Shown piece after piece: positions 39,441-51,161 of a stretch of 64,000 nt of DNA. The number at the start of each line of letters is the position of its first letter. Within the stretch, counting starts at the first letter, position 1. The notes beneath the pieces are model-generated. The model ran no database searches, had not been told where the DNA came from, and saw only the letters and a list, made by a program, of their open reading frames with translations. This stretch comes from Toxotes chatareus (taxonomy: Eukaryota; Chordata; Actinopteri; Toxotidae). The stretch is taken from assembly GCA_016801885.1 (NCBI GenBank), contig CM028886.1:14880366-14944365 (forward strand), read 5' to 3'. The position numbers and the translations under genes were made by a program.

Positions 39441-42400
39441 ATGGGGGCTTGCCTGGCTTTGTGCTCTATAGCCAGCTGTGTAAGTACCTAATCCCAATAC
39501 GATTGTATCTTAGATATCAACGGAACGTTTTTGTTCCCTCTTGTCGTCCAGGCGTTAGCTGTTAGCTAGAAGAGGTGATCTAAGGTTAACGTAAGATAAC
39601 TGAGGAATCAGGTTAAGAGCTAACTACGTGGTAGTTAATCTAAAATGCTGTTATCATAATTAGTCGCTAAATTAACCCCAGATACTTTCTGTTCTATGAA
39701 CAGTTCTTACGCTAGGGATGTCTAAGACGGTAGCTTAGCAAGCTAGTGAAAAATATAGAATGAGGAAGTGCCAGAACAGGACATTGGCACTAATGTAAAC
39801 AAACTTAACCCAGATAGCAAGATTAGATAGTTACGCTAATGCTACCGAGTTATAGACACAAATTATGGTTAGATTAGTGTAGAATTGGCTACTTAGATCA
39901 CTGTCAATAACCTTAGATTAATAAAGGCGGAGTCTGTCTATCTCTTGGTGACAATCTAGTTAACTGTGGCCAGTTAGTCAGGGGATAGTTATGCCCTACA
40001 TTTACTGACTGGAAAGAGAGTAGGCCCGTGTAAGTAGATTGCGTTTTGTATTTGAGGTGTGGGTGATGCTTATCCACTTCAATCCAGTATTGGAAATTCA
40101 CTGTCACGGCTTATAATTTACCAGCCCAGTGTTTCTAATGGACCACAATCTATTTGCAATTGGCCTTCTGCCAGAACAGTTGTCTGCATCCATTTAGTCC
40201 TATACTGATTTTTTTAAAGCCTCTACTACTCAAAGCTTTAACTGTCTACTGTTTTTTTCCTCCCATTCCTACAGGCCTCCTGTCTGTGTGGCTCAGCACC
40301 ATGCCTTCTGTGTGGCTGCTGTCCCTCCTCCAATAACTCCACCGTCACACGGCTGGTTTTCTCCTTCTTTTTGCTGCTGGGGACCATGGTGTCTGTCATC
40401 ATGATCCTACCTGGAATGGAAACGCAGCTCCGCAAAGTGAGATCGGAGTGCTAAATGCTGTTACTGCGGTCATTTTACAATTTAACATTTGCACATAAAA
40501 TTCTCAGTCATGTGCCCTGAAGTATTAAAGTACTTATAGTCTCTCTGGTACATATGCTCTAAATAAGCTTGGTGACAGTTTTGTTCTATCTAACTTTCTT
40601 GTGTTCCATAGATCCCAGGTTTTTGCCAAGGAGGAACTGTTATTCCTGGTATTGAAAACAAGGCTAACTGTGATGCCCTTGTGGGCTACAAGTCTGTGTA
40701 CCGTATGTGCTTTGCCATGTTCTGCTTCTTCTTTCTGTTCTCCGCCATCATGATTCGTGTCCGCAGCAGCAAAGACCCACGTGCAGCTATTCAAAATGGG
40801 TAAGGTCTTTATTGGGCTAATATTGGATGCATTGGTTTAGGGATAGAGGCATATTTGCATGTGCATCTTCCATCTATCTGCTGTACTGATGGTGGGTTTG
40901 TAACTATTTATTTTCCAGGTTCTGGTTCTTTAAATTTCTGATCCTGGTTGGCATAACAGTTGGAGCTTTTTTCATCCCTGACGGAACATTTCATACCGGT
41001 ACTAACATGCTCTGTTGACTTACAATAAATAGCAATATACTCTATCTTTCTTTTTTTGAGCAGACACAAAGTTGTGGTTTATCAGTGACTCAGGCAGAGT
41101 AGCGATGTCTGCTCCTGATCAACAGTGTTAGGAAGCTGTGTCAGTTTTCTCCATTTTCTTTTCACTTTTCAGTATGGTTTTACTTTGGAGTGGTGGGATC
41201 CTTCATCTTCATTATCATCCAACTTATTCTCCTCATCGACTTTGCCCATTCCTGGAACAAGGTGTGGGTAGAACATGCTGAAAATAGTGACAACAAATGC
41301 TGGTTTGCAGGTACAGCACTCTCTTAAAAAGAGGCGTTTATTGCCATGTTTCATTTGACCTGCTGCCCAAGTCAGTAACTCATTTTTAATATACTTGTGG
41401 TTTTAAGCCATTGATGTTAATATATGGTTATGTAAATTACAGGTCTACTGTCTTTCACCTTCCTCCACTACGCCTGGCTATCACTGCTGTGGTGCTTTTC
41501 TACATTTACTACACACAACCTGATGACTGCACAGAGCACAAGGTCTTCATCAGCCTCAACCTCATCTTCTGCGTCATCATCTCCTTAGTCTCCATTCTAC
41601 CCAAGATACAGGTACAGCACCAGTCTTAGGCCACAGCCACACTAATGCAGATATATTTGAAAACACATTTGTTTGTCTCAGTTTGGGACCTTCAGTTCAT
41701 TCTTACCCTTGTTTTTCTGAGAGGCAAACGTCAAGAGGTCAACTTTTTGTCTTTATGATATAAAGACTTTATATTTTATGCTGTCTTTGGTGCAGTTTTA
41801 CAGCATCAAAGTCTTGTAATCCTGTGTGTTACAGGAAGCCCAGCCATACTCCGGTTTGCTCCAAGCTTCACTCATCTCCCTCTACACCATGTATGTCACT
41901 TGGTCTGCAATGACCAACAATCCAAGTGAGTCTCCTATGGTTTTTATTTGGCAGCTGCAGGTCTCCTCTGTAGCCTTTGGTTGCATGTTCAGTTGTGATT
42001 ATTCTGTTTTCTTTAAATATATGTACTTGCTGTTTATCTGTTACAGCATTTTGATCGTACCGGTGAGTTCTTCATGGCATGCTCTAGGGACAAAGCTACT
42101 AGTTAGCACACCTTCCTTGTCTCATGTTGTGTGATCTGCCTTTTCCAAGTGAATTGCAACAGTGGGGAAGCTTGTGGTGCCTGTAGGGTTAGTGTTCAGT
42201 TGCCTTTGTATAGACTGCACAATTGCTGTCATGTGTGAGATTTAGTTTTATCTACACATGTCGGCGTCTGAGATCTATTTACACATGACATTTAAAATAG
42301 ATCTCAATTACCAACTTGGAGCTGGATTTCACTTTGCTTTGAAAAATGCAAATTGTCTTTGCCCTTTGGGAGAGCTGTCTCTCTCGTGTTTTACGGATGT

Positions 42401-43807
42401 TGTACCACTGCACACACGTTTTATTGTTGCTAGACGTCATAGCCAACATACCAGTTGAAAACATTACTTAGTATAGAAGGGTGAGCTGCTCAACATGGAA
42501 ATTTATCTCAGTGTTACAAGGAGTAATGTCTTCATGAACTGGAAAACATTCACATTTTTTTTATTAATATATTAATACTGCCAAATGCTTTACTACCTTC
42601 TAAAGTGTTTCTGGCGTCGTCACTGCCAAAAAAAAATTGAGTTCATTTTCTTAAGAATTTGTAAAACACACATTGACATTACGGTCAAAATTGAATTCAG
42701 ATGCTCAGAGAAACAAGTTTATGTGTATACAGACTCATTCTGTAGTAATGTTTTTTTAATAAGCCATTATAGTGTAAAAAGACGTCTAATGCTGTGTGTG
42801 TGTGTGTGTGTACTTTGTCTTAGATCGGAAGTGCAACCCCAGCCTGTTGAGTCTAGTGTCGAATGTCAGCACCACTGAACCATCTGGGGACAGCACTTCA
42901 GGACAGGTGCAGTGGTGGGATGCTCAGGGTATTGTCGGTTTGGTCATCTTCCTCTTTTGCACTCTCTATGCCAGGTAGGTCTAGCAGTGCCTTTCACAGA
43001 TGGTATTTTCTGCTCTGTTTTGTATTGTTTTCATTTTTGTAAAACTGGCTCTCTCCGTCTCTCCCCTAGTATCCGTTCATCCAGTAACACCCAGGTGAAC
43101 AAGCTCATGCAGACAGAGGAGGGCGGAGGGTCAGGGGGAGAGGCTGTGGTGGGGGAGGATGGCATACGCAGAGCCGTGGACAATGAGGAGGAGGGAGTCA
43201 CATACAGCTACTCCTTTTTCCACTTCCACCTTTGCCTGGCCTCTCTGTACATCATGATGACTCTCACCAACTGGTACCAGTAAGTCTCTCTCTGCAACAT
43301 ATTGTTTGACATGCAACATAAGGGACACAGTTGGTCTCTTAACAGTTAGGCTTGTGACTGGAAGAAAGAATCCTAATGGAGAAGTAAAAGTGCATAAAAC
43401 ACATGTTTTGAAATGAAATCAGGTAGGTTTCTAGCATTGCAGGCCTCCACTATGGCCACCAGAGGGCAAACTACTTCACCTGAAAGTTCTGTCATTCTTT
43501 GAGCACAGCAGGAATATTTCCCAAATCCCCACATTTTACAGAAAGAAAGAAAATGAACCTCTTCCACCACCATGCCTTCATTATTAATTATATGCAGATA
43601 CATTTCTGTATGTGTTATGTTGAGTTGGTTTCTCTAAATTGTACTTTTCCCTCTGCATCCTCCCTCAGACCAGACACCACCACCCAAGCCATGCAGAGCA
43701 GTATGCCAGCTGTATGGGTGAAGATGAGCTCCAGCTGGCTGGGCCTTGGGCTGTACCTCTGGACCCTCATCGCCCCTCTCATCTTCCCTGACAGGGATTT
43801 CAGCTGA
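39441..43807 (+). CDS. serinc2: serinc2 copy 2, serine incorporator 2, one frameshift in exon 6
   Basis: Exons: 39441-39479, 40275-40436, 40612-40799, 40919-40998, 41173-41310, 41443-41611, 41835-41925, 42824-42974, 43070-43279 and 43669-43807. Nine of ten have the expected length and phase. Exon 6 is 169 bases instead of 170, because a CCC seen in copy 1 (35011-35013) is CC here (41473-41474). Allowing for that base, the gene would encode 455 residues, the length of human SERINC2. The N terminus is MGACLALCSIASC, with a cysteine-rich start, about ten membrane segments, an acidic glycine-rich loop in exon 9 (EEGGGSGGEAVVGED) and the C terminus PDRDFS. The start has a good context (CCGAAATGG). 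The exon-7/8 codon split (P, then N from A|AT) agrees between copies. The paralogue call rests on the MGAC start and RDFS end. Probably the functional copy if the missing C is an error. Confidence 0.88.
43453..43471 (+). promoter_or_regulatory. CTCF-like motif in serinc2 intron 9, copy 2
   Basis: Identical to the motif at 36997-37015, carried along in the duplication. Confidence 0.5.
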
Positions 43808-45471
43808 GCACACCTTGTCTTTTGGCTGTGTTTTTGTTTGTTTGGTTGGGTTTTTTTTTTTTGTTTGCTTTCATGCCTAGCTTATCAGGCATTGTGAAGG
43901 ATGCTACAAAGAAAATAGGAAGGATATTATAAAGGAAATACTTTTCTTTCTCTTATCATGTTTCTATTGATTTTCTCCTCAGTGTGTTAATTGTGTGAAA
44001 TAATCACTACAGATGTTTGATAATGGAAGTGGATTTTTTTTTTTAGTTAGCTTGTTTGATGATGGTTTTAGCCACAAGAAGTTGTTTTCTTTGCCTGTGA
44101 CTCATCTTGATAGGCTGTTCCCTACCGTCTGCCTGATGTGGTATGATTGTGATATGATAAGCTCCGTTATATTTTTGCTGAATTTTAGTTACTGGACTAT
44201 CACAAAGCAACAAGGCACTTTTTCAATACCTCAGACATTTCAGTTGCAGAGAACCTTTTGAAGGCCCGTGAGATCAGACGTCTCTGATTGGCCAGGTCTG
44301 GAGTCCCCCTGATTAGCTGGCCTCTTATACTGCTGGGGTAACCAGGGTAGCCCTCTTTAGGAGCCCCAAAGTGAGATGAGTGTGAGAGCTAGATAAGAGT
44401 AATATGACACGCCCACAGATCATAACAGGGCTTCCCCTTTGCTGCTAGGCTGTATGCAAATCTATGTCACTGCACCTTGCATCAGAGAGTCCTAATTGAC
44501 AACCAGTCTAATCTCAGCTCTTCCACACCTTCTTTAGCCTAAGCTAATTTATCTCCGGTGCTATGCCTTTCCATGTCTGACTGTGTTTGGCCTTGTACAG
44601 CCACGGGCAACAATCTGTACCTGTATAGTAGTCTGTTTGCTGCAGGGAGACATGTATTGATCCATAGCAGTCAGCATCATGCAGCGTGCAGTGGTACGGT
44701 TCAGGAGGTGATAGCGTGAACTCCACACTACCTGTGCTCTCACACAAATGCCATCATTTCCAGAAGGTTGCAGAGTGTGTTACTCCGTTGAGATAAAAGG
44801 GATTTTTAAATGTTGCAATGTATAAAACAATAACAAAGCATTTCAGAAGTGATAAATTGCTGTTAAATGGTATTGACTTTCATAATATGTTGATGGTTGT
44901 CATGGTGGTACAGTACTTATATGCATTATATAGTAGTTACCTCAATTTGAATGGAATGAGTTCAAATAAGATCAGTATATTTTGTACTTGGTGAAAAATG
45001 ATTTTGGTACAATCCTGAAAAAAATGTTATCCTTTATCCGTGTTATGTTGTTTTCCAACATTTCAACACCCACACACATGAATCAGACTTCCTGTTTATC
45101 TGGCTGCATGTGAATATTGTGAATGGAGTTTTTCAAAGTGTTGTGGTAAATTGATTTCTTTTTTAAATATTAATTTTGTTTAATATGAATTTTGTTTATC
45201 AAACACGTCAAATCTATTTGACAATTTGCCATAATCACCCTACTAAGAAGATTATTTAGGCAGATTTGCCAATGTTAGATCATAACATGTAATTTCAATT
45301 TCAAATTAAGTGCCTTTTTGTAGTCCTGTGTTTCAAAGAGTTTATCACTAATGCTGACATTGCTTATTATACCTTGCCTTACACATTGTAGTGAGTCAGT
45401 CATTGCATGCCATAAGGCATAGGCCTGTGGCATAAATTAATATTGTAATTAATGTATAAACATTGTTTTTT

Positions 45472-45477
45472 AATAAA
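45472..45477 (+). other. serinc2: Polyadenylation signal, candidate for serinc2 copy 2
   Basis: AATAAA in 'tttttaataaagattt', about 1.66 kb after the copy 2 stop and 533 bp beyond the duplicated unit. I saw no canonical AATAAA between the copy 1 stop and 38482, so copy 1 may lack its native 3' end signal. Confidence 0.45.
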
Positions 45478-45499
45478 GATTTCAATCTTTCCCTCAGTC

Positions 45500-48400
45500 T
45501 TTGTCTTGATGGCGCTTCAGTGAGCCTTAACAGTTGTGTTCCATGAAAAATGTTTAAGTAGATGAAAGTTTGAGAGTAAAACCTACAAAGTGATAAAAGC
45601 ATGACAGAAGCCACCTTTTTGTTTACATTTGATGATGTATTACCATTGATATACTGAGGAACAGTAATTACTAGTAAGGGAGTATGTTTATGGTGCTTTA
45701 AGTGCCCTGTGGATGTTATTGATTGCACACATCTTATCTCAAATGGGTCACCAGGGTTCAAGTAGTGTGTTAGCGCTTCCTCTCGTTTCTGTGTATCAGT
45801 TCATAGATTTAGTTCTTGCAGTGCCAGATTGTCGGACTGAGGAGGGGCCGATGGACATATTAGAGAATGAATTGTACTCTGAAGCAACAAGTGTAGATGA
45901 CACTCCAAGACAAGCATAACATATGCTTGACACATTGCATCAGTGCAAGCTCTTCATGTCTGATGGGTTGTCTTAGTATTTGGCCTTCTGCTGCCATGCC
46001 CCCTTCTGTGTTTCCCTGTTTCCCCTCTTAAATTCTTAACACTGTTTTTCTCCTCAGCAGTTGCGTGTGACTGGGAACACACTCACATCAGCTACTGATG
46101 TCTTGATCCTTTGTCGAGTGTTTGCTCTGCCACGTAACTTCCTGTGACAGAAGTCCAAAGCTAAATTGAAAGTACATGACTTGTGCAATCAGTAGACAAA
46201 ATAGTATAGCTCTGACCGGACTTCACCTTTTTTTTTTTAACCTAAATGTAAATGTAAATGGAAGCAGAAAATGTATGGGACCTGTCCCACATGCTGCTGC
46301 AGAAACAGAGTAGTGTGTGCCAGTGCTTAAAGCCTCTACTGTGTTATTTCCTTCTTGCCTGGCTGGCAGACGGGACATGTTGGTTTTGGCTGTTACAGTC
46401 CCTCAATCCAGTTGGCGCTGTCTGGAACCGCTCAGGACGCACCACCTCCTGTCGACTTCCACCCTCCCACAACACCACCCCTCGCTCAGCCTGTCCATGA
46501 CAATCCTGAGTTGAAGGATTGTGTCACAATGTAGTTGTGGTTTTGAATTCTCTTTTTTTCCCCGTGTGTGTACAAGTGTAAAACCATGAAAGAAACAACT
46601 ATGAGACAGTAAAGAAAAAACAAAAACATATCCGACTTTAACAGCAGGAATATAGATTGTAGAGATTGCATGGGGGTGGGATGGGAGGGGGGTTGCAAGT
46701 GCAAATATATGTCTAAATAAGAGCTGTGAAAAAAAATTTGAATCAGAACCACACAAGAAATTTAAAACATGATTTTGCTTTGTTTGCCAATATTGTGTGC
46801 CAGTTAAAATGTGGTTCCTCAACAAGGCTTCATTGAAAAGACAAAAAAAAAGCACCGATGCAAATTATGTAAAATTAGAGCAATGAATATAATGAAAGTG
46901 TGGTGTGCCACTACAAACACTCCTCAATGCTACAGCACTGAAAGTAGGAACTTGCTCTTGTTTTGTATAAACTCTGTCCCCTCTCAGTGTTCCTGTGCCG
47001 CACTTGCCGTAAAGCTGGAGCACTCCACATCGGGTGAGTGTTTTGCAGAGTGGAAGTCCTGTCTTGTCTCTGTGCAGCAGTGCACTGCACACTGGCCTGA
47101 CACATGGTTTCACTTCATGGGTTAGACGTGCAGAGGAGTCGGGAGGGGGAAATGGGGGTGTTCGTCAAGTCTTGCGCAATCATCATCGTCTAAAGCACAG
47201 ACATTATAGTAAACTCACCACCAAACCAAAAGTTGTGATGGGAAAGGAACAGCATTTCCTCCAATTCTCTGGTGTTTTGATACTTATTCTTTCAGCTTTA
47301 TTGCTCCAACCGAGCTAAACATAGTCTCACTCTTTACTCTTTGAAGAACTGCCCTCACTCTTGCAAACTTACCTCTTATTCCTTCAATTCTCTTTGAGCG
47401 ATTGAAGCATTTATTCTATAAAAGTACCAGACTTGGTTTCATGCGACTAAAGAACTCTTCACACTATAGTCTTCTTCCATTAGTCCCATCTGAAATTTAA
47501 CAGTCTCTGAACACAGCCAGCAGCATCTGAGCACAAATTAGCTCAGCATCATAAATCTCACTTTTATTTCCCCCTGTTATCATCAGGTGTACAAATGTGA
47601 GCTCGATTTTTCTCTTAGGATAGATTTAAGACACTCTCTGTCCTTGGCCATTGGCTCCAGTGTCATAAATCCCACCTTCATTTCCTCTGTTATCATCAGA
47701 TGCAATTTGTCGTTGTTATAAGAGATCAGAGGCTGTAATGTGCTGATTATGAACCACTTAGTGTAGCTCTGCAGCCATGCTTGGTTAGGCATCCTGGGAT
47801 TTTTAATTGCAGATTGACTGAAACAATGGTTATCACTTGCAGTGCTATCCCTGACCTTAATCTCCACTTTTTTTTTTTTTCCTCCCCACATTAGTTGGGA
47901 AATGTCAGCGTTTAGCTGCATTTTACATTCGCTTCTCAAGAATAAGGAGATTCTCTACATAGGTCATTACAATATCTCAGCTTTGTTTCAGTGTTTATTA
48001 ATACAATAAATGAACCGTGAATGGCACAACTGCTCCTGATGCTGATCTGGATAGGCATTGTTTTGCGAGAAGATTGCGCATCCCTGACCACCTATTTGAC
48101 AGAATGACTGGAAATGCCTGTCTGAGGTGTAATTGGGTTTTAAGAGTGAGATCCAGGCCCATTAAATTATGTGCTGCATGCAGGGGAGCTAATTGAGTTT
48201 GGGCCCTGCTGGCATACTGCATGTGCACTGGAAACATTTACCCAACATTAAGCCCCAATTAGGCTTTTCAGGATGGGAAACTTGTTGCTGGGTGATGGGA
48301 AGAGAAGATGCTGATGCCTGTCAGACTCGTTATGTAGTTTGTCTCCGGCAAGTAAAAATGTGGGCAATAATAGATCTGATTGTTTATTATAAACCAATCA

Positions 48401-48518
48401 ATTTCCACTGGACATTTAAGCTTTTCCTCATTTTGTTCACTCACTTCCATCCTCTCTGGCTGCAGTGCAATGCAGTCACTCTGTCCTAAGCTGGAAGTAC
48501 GAAAGTCTAAAAGTCTCA

Positions 48519-48559
<41 letters not shown>

Positions 48560-49790
48560 CGTGTGTGTAGGGCTCTCCTGTGCGCATGCTCTCCCCCAGC
48601 TCAGAGGAGCAGCTAATGCAGTTATATAACAGTCAGTGCAGCCGGTGTCTGCTGTGAGCCAAATGCCAGGCCAGTCTGGTTACATAAGCCTGTCAGAGTC
48701 ATATTGTAGCAGTATGGAGCGCTCACACCACAGCATGTCCCTGCACTCCTTCCACTGTCTCCTTGCTCGATGTCTCACTTCCTCCCACTGTCTCTCTTTG
48801 CTTCCCTATCCTCTCCTCATTTTCTACACCCCCCACCACCCCCCACCACCACCACCACCCCCTCCCTTCCACTTTTCCTTTCCTTCCCTTTCCTCTTTGC
48901 TGTGGCGCTGTTCTCTACACTGGGAACAAAGAGTTGAACGTGCTGGATGCAGATGCACAGACAGGTCTGAAAATATGAGACACAAAAGAGAGGGACGAAC
49001 TGCAAGCTCATGTGCGGAGAAGACAAAATGTTATTCCTAGTGGGGTTCTACTCTGCTAGACATCATGAGACATGTAATCCAGTTGCTGGTTGTTGCTGCT
49101 TGTTGCATTGTCCTTAGAGCAGCTTTAGTCCTCTGTGGGTTACCTGTGCACCTTGACAGTGATGTGAGCTGAAAAGATGAGGCGCGCTGCCAGTCACCAC
49201 CGCCACCTGCGAGCTCTGATGTTCACTGGCCTTTAGAGCACCATTTGATCTCCAGGGTACCAAGGCAAGCAGCAGCAGCCACAGCTACAGTCAGGCCTGC
49301 CTCCCTCTCTGTGACCTTTAACTGTATTTGACCCTCATCTCTCAACTATGACAAGGTCAGACAGACAGGGTCATCAGATCAGCGGGAAATGTATTCTGAG
49401 CACTGAGATGTATGCAAAAAATAAATAAATAAAATAAAATAAAATAAAATTCAAAACACTGCCTGTGACCCTGCAACAGTTCATCCAGTCATCCGGGAGA
49501 AGTTAATTGATTTGTGGCCTCAGATCCTGACCTCCATTATGTCTCTCCTGTGTGTGATGCTATGTCAGCATCACTTGAGGTTGGCTATTCATTCTTGGGG
49601 TATAGCAGGAAGGTGTCCCAGTCTGTGGAGATTAAGTATTGCTGCTGACTGAGTGAAATTTTTGACAGTAACCCAGCTCAGATCAGGGGGTGCATGATTA
49701 CCCACATCTGTCTGCAAAACTCATACTCTCAAGCAAACGACTGCATGAGTTTGCCTGGCTAATTGAAATTAATAGCATTAACCAGGAACT
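45500..49790. other. Intergenic DNA with microsatellites, no gene recognised
   Basis: No coding exon recognised. It holds a (TG)n run at 48524-48557, a C-rich CCA/CCCC run at 48827-48866 and an A/T-rich (AAATA)n run at 49415-49450. The minus-strand frame 46403-46855 (150 codons) shows no family similarity. Confidence 0.5.
48524..48557. repeat. (TG)n microsatellite
   Basis: About 34 bp of TG dinucleotide repeat. Confidence 0.95.
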
Positions 49791-49794
49791 GTTT

Positions 49795-50165
49795 CTTCCA
49801 GCCAATCGCTGGCTCCGCCACCTTATGATTATTTATGAGGCGGGTTCGGCGCGCCACACCATTGGTGGAGCCAGAGAGGGGGGGCGGTGCCCGCCGAACC
49901 TGCCGTGCGGGGTGGTGCGGAGCAGCTGAGTGTGCTTTGCGTAGGGCGAGATGTTGTTTTGTTGTGGCGATCAGCTGAATGTGGCATCGCTGTCCGGTCT
50001 GACACAACAGTGGGAAGCACCCCGAGCCCCTCCGGCTCTCCCTCCACAGGAACGCGGGCACCGAGAGCAGCTCTATCCAGCGCATCACAATCCAGGAAAT
50101 GCGGCGGACTTCTGGCCCTTTCGCTACGGGATAAATGGCTGCAGCGCCCGTACTGTAGCAAGCTG
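49795..50165 (+). promoter_or_regulatory. CpG-rich promoter and candidate non-coding exon 1
   Basis: This is the most CpG-dense stretch of the right half of the window. It contains a CCAAT word at 49802-49806, an inverted one (ATTGG, 49861-49865) and a TATTTATG word near 49831. The sequence then stays GC-rich until a good splice donor (CAAGCTG|GTAAAT) at 50166. Frames run open on both strands here but do not resemble any protein I know, which is usual for GC-rich promoter DNA. I infer a plus-strand transcript starting near 49,880 whose coding part lies further right, possibly outside the window. The gene is not identified. Confidence 0.5.
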
Positions 50166-50421
50166 GTAAATATGAACCTTAATATTATTGCCCGTTTATG
50201 ACTTAGTCTCGGTTGTGTTGCAGTGGTTGTCACAGGGAGGAGTGGTATGGTGTGAAGTTGAGGGCAGGATCCCGCCCGTGTTTCCACAGTAAGAGTGTGA
50301 CATGAAGTTGAGTTGACTCGTCATGTGTTTTAATGATAAATGAAGTGAAACAGGGGGTGAAGAGGGGCTTTCGTGCAGCGCACCACCACAGCAGCAGTTC
50401 AGAGGGATTTTGAGTGTAACT

Positions 50422-50467
50422 GGGCGGGGGGGGGGGTGGTGAGGTGAGGTGGGGTGGGGTTGAGGGG
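50422..50467 (+). other. G-run cluster, potential G-quadruplex
   Basis: A run of about 12 G, then repeated GAGGT units and further GGGG runs within 46 bp, about 260 bp after the candidate exon 1 donor. It has more than the four G-tracts needed for a quadruplex on the plus strand. Confidence 0.6.
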
Positions 50468-51132
50468 AGACTGTCGCGGTCCAAACTATAGTACGTGCAG
50501 CATCGTAAGCTGGAGAAGCGGCGGGGGCGCTGCACGTACAGCTGACAACATATGCTTCATCATGTACCTTCAGTCACCCCGTTTGTCCTTAATAACAAGC
50601 CAGCTGAGGAGAGCAACAGTGCTCAGTGACTCAACACACACACGCAGGCTGTACGCACAAATGTAAGATTCACGATCGGGGCCTGTGAACTTATTCCTAA
50701 TGGGCTACACCTACACTTGCCAGATTTTTAGAGGATGACATCATGCTTTTGTACTCAGTTGATCCGCTGTTATATGATAGATGGGTTAAGTTGACCAAAA
50801 CAGGTTTATTTTGGCGGCTGTTCAGTCAGTAACACCTCCCCTATTTCAACTTAAGCCCCTCCATTATTTAAGCTGTTTTACTGTCAGACTTCCCACACAG
50901 GGTTCACCTTTACTCAGCAACCTAATGACAATATTAGTTTAGTATCACATTTGCATAGAGACACAATGAATTACTGTATGACTGTTGTCTGGCATGTTTA
51001 GAATGCAAAACAGTTTCCTTACAAACCGTATATCCCCCTTCTGTTTTCTGAGCAACAGAGTGGCAGGAAATCACCTTGAGTAAGTAGCTGCAGTTTTGTT
51101 TTCATTATTAGCACCAATTTTACTGAAAATAC

Positions 51133-51161
51133 TATCTATTTATCTATCTATCTGTCTGTCT
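51133..51161. repeat. (TATC)n / (TGTC)n microsatellite
   Basis: Imperfect tetranucleotide run of about 29 bp. Confidence 0.85.

Larger units (their letters stand above)
38483..44939. repeat. Tandem duplication, unit 2 (6,457 bp)
   Basis: Second copy of the unit at 32022-38482. The junction reads 'tagtta|acacgg'. The left side matches the end of the unit and the right side its beginning, with neither shared nor inserted bases. Beyond 44939 the single-copy flank continues with 'cctcaatttg'. Confidence 0.97.

Noticed and set aside
42047..42062. Possible micro-exon in serinc2 intron 7 (acceptor gttacag, donor gtgagt), also at 35586-35600 in copy 1
   Set aside because: Inclusion would introduce a stop or shift the frame, and the exon 7 to exon 8 join without it gives the expected protein. 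It could be a poison exon, but there is no evidence for that.
46403..46855. 150-codon minus-strand open frame
   Set aside because: No domain, unusual composition (Ser, His and Phe runs) and no gene context.
49829..50287. 152-codon minus-strand frame in CpG-rich DNA
   Set aside because: GC-rich promoter DNA has few stops on either strand. Frames overlap on both strands and none resembles a protein family.
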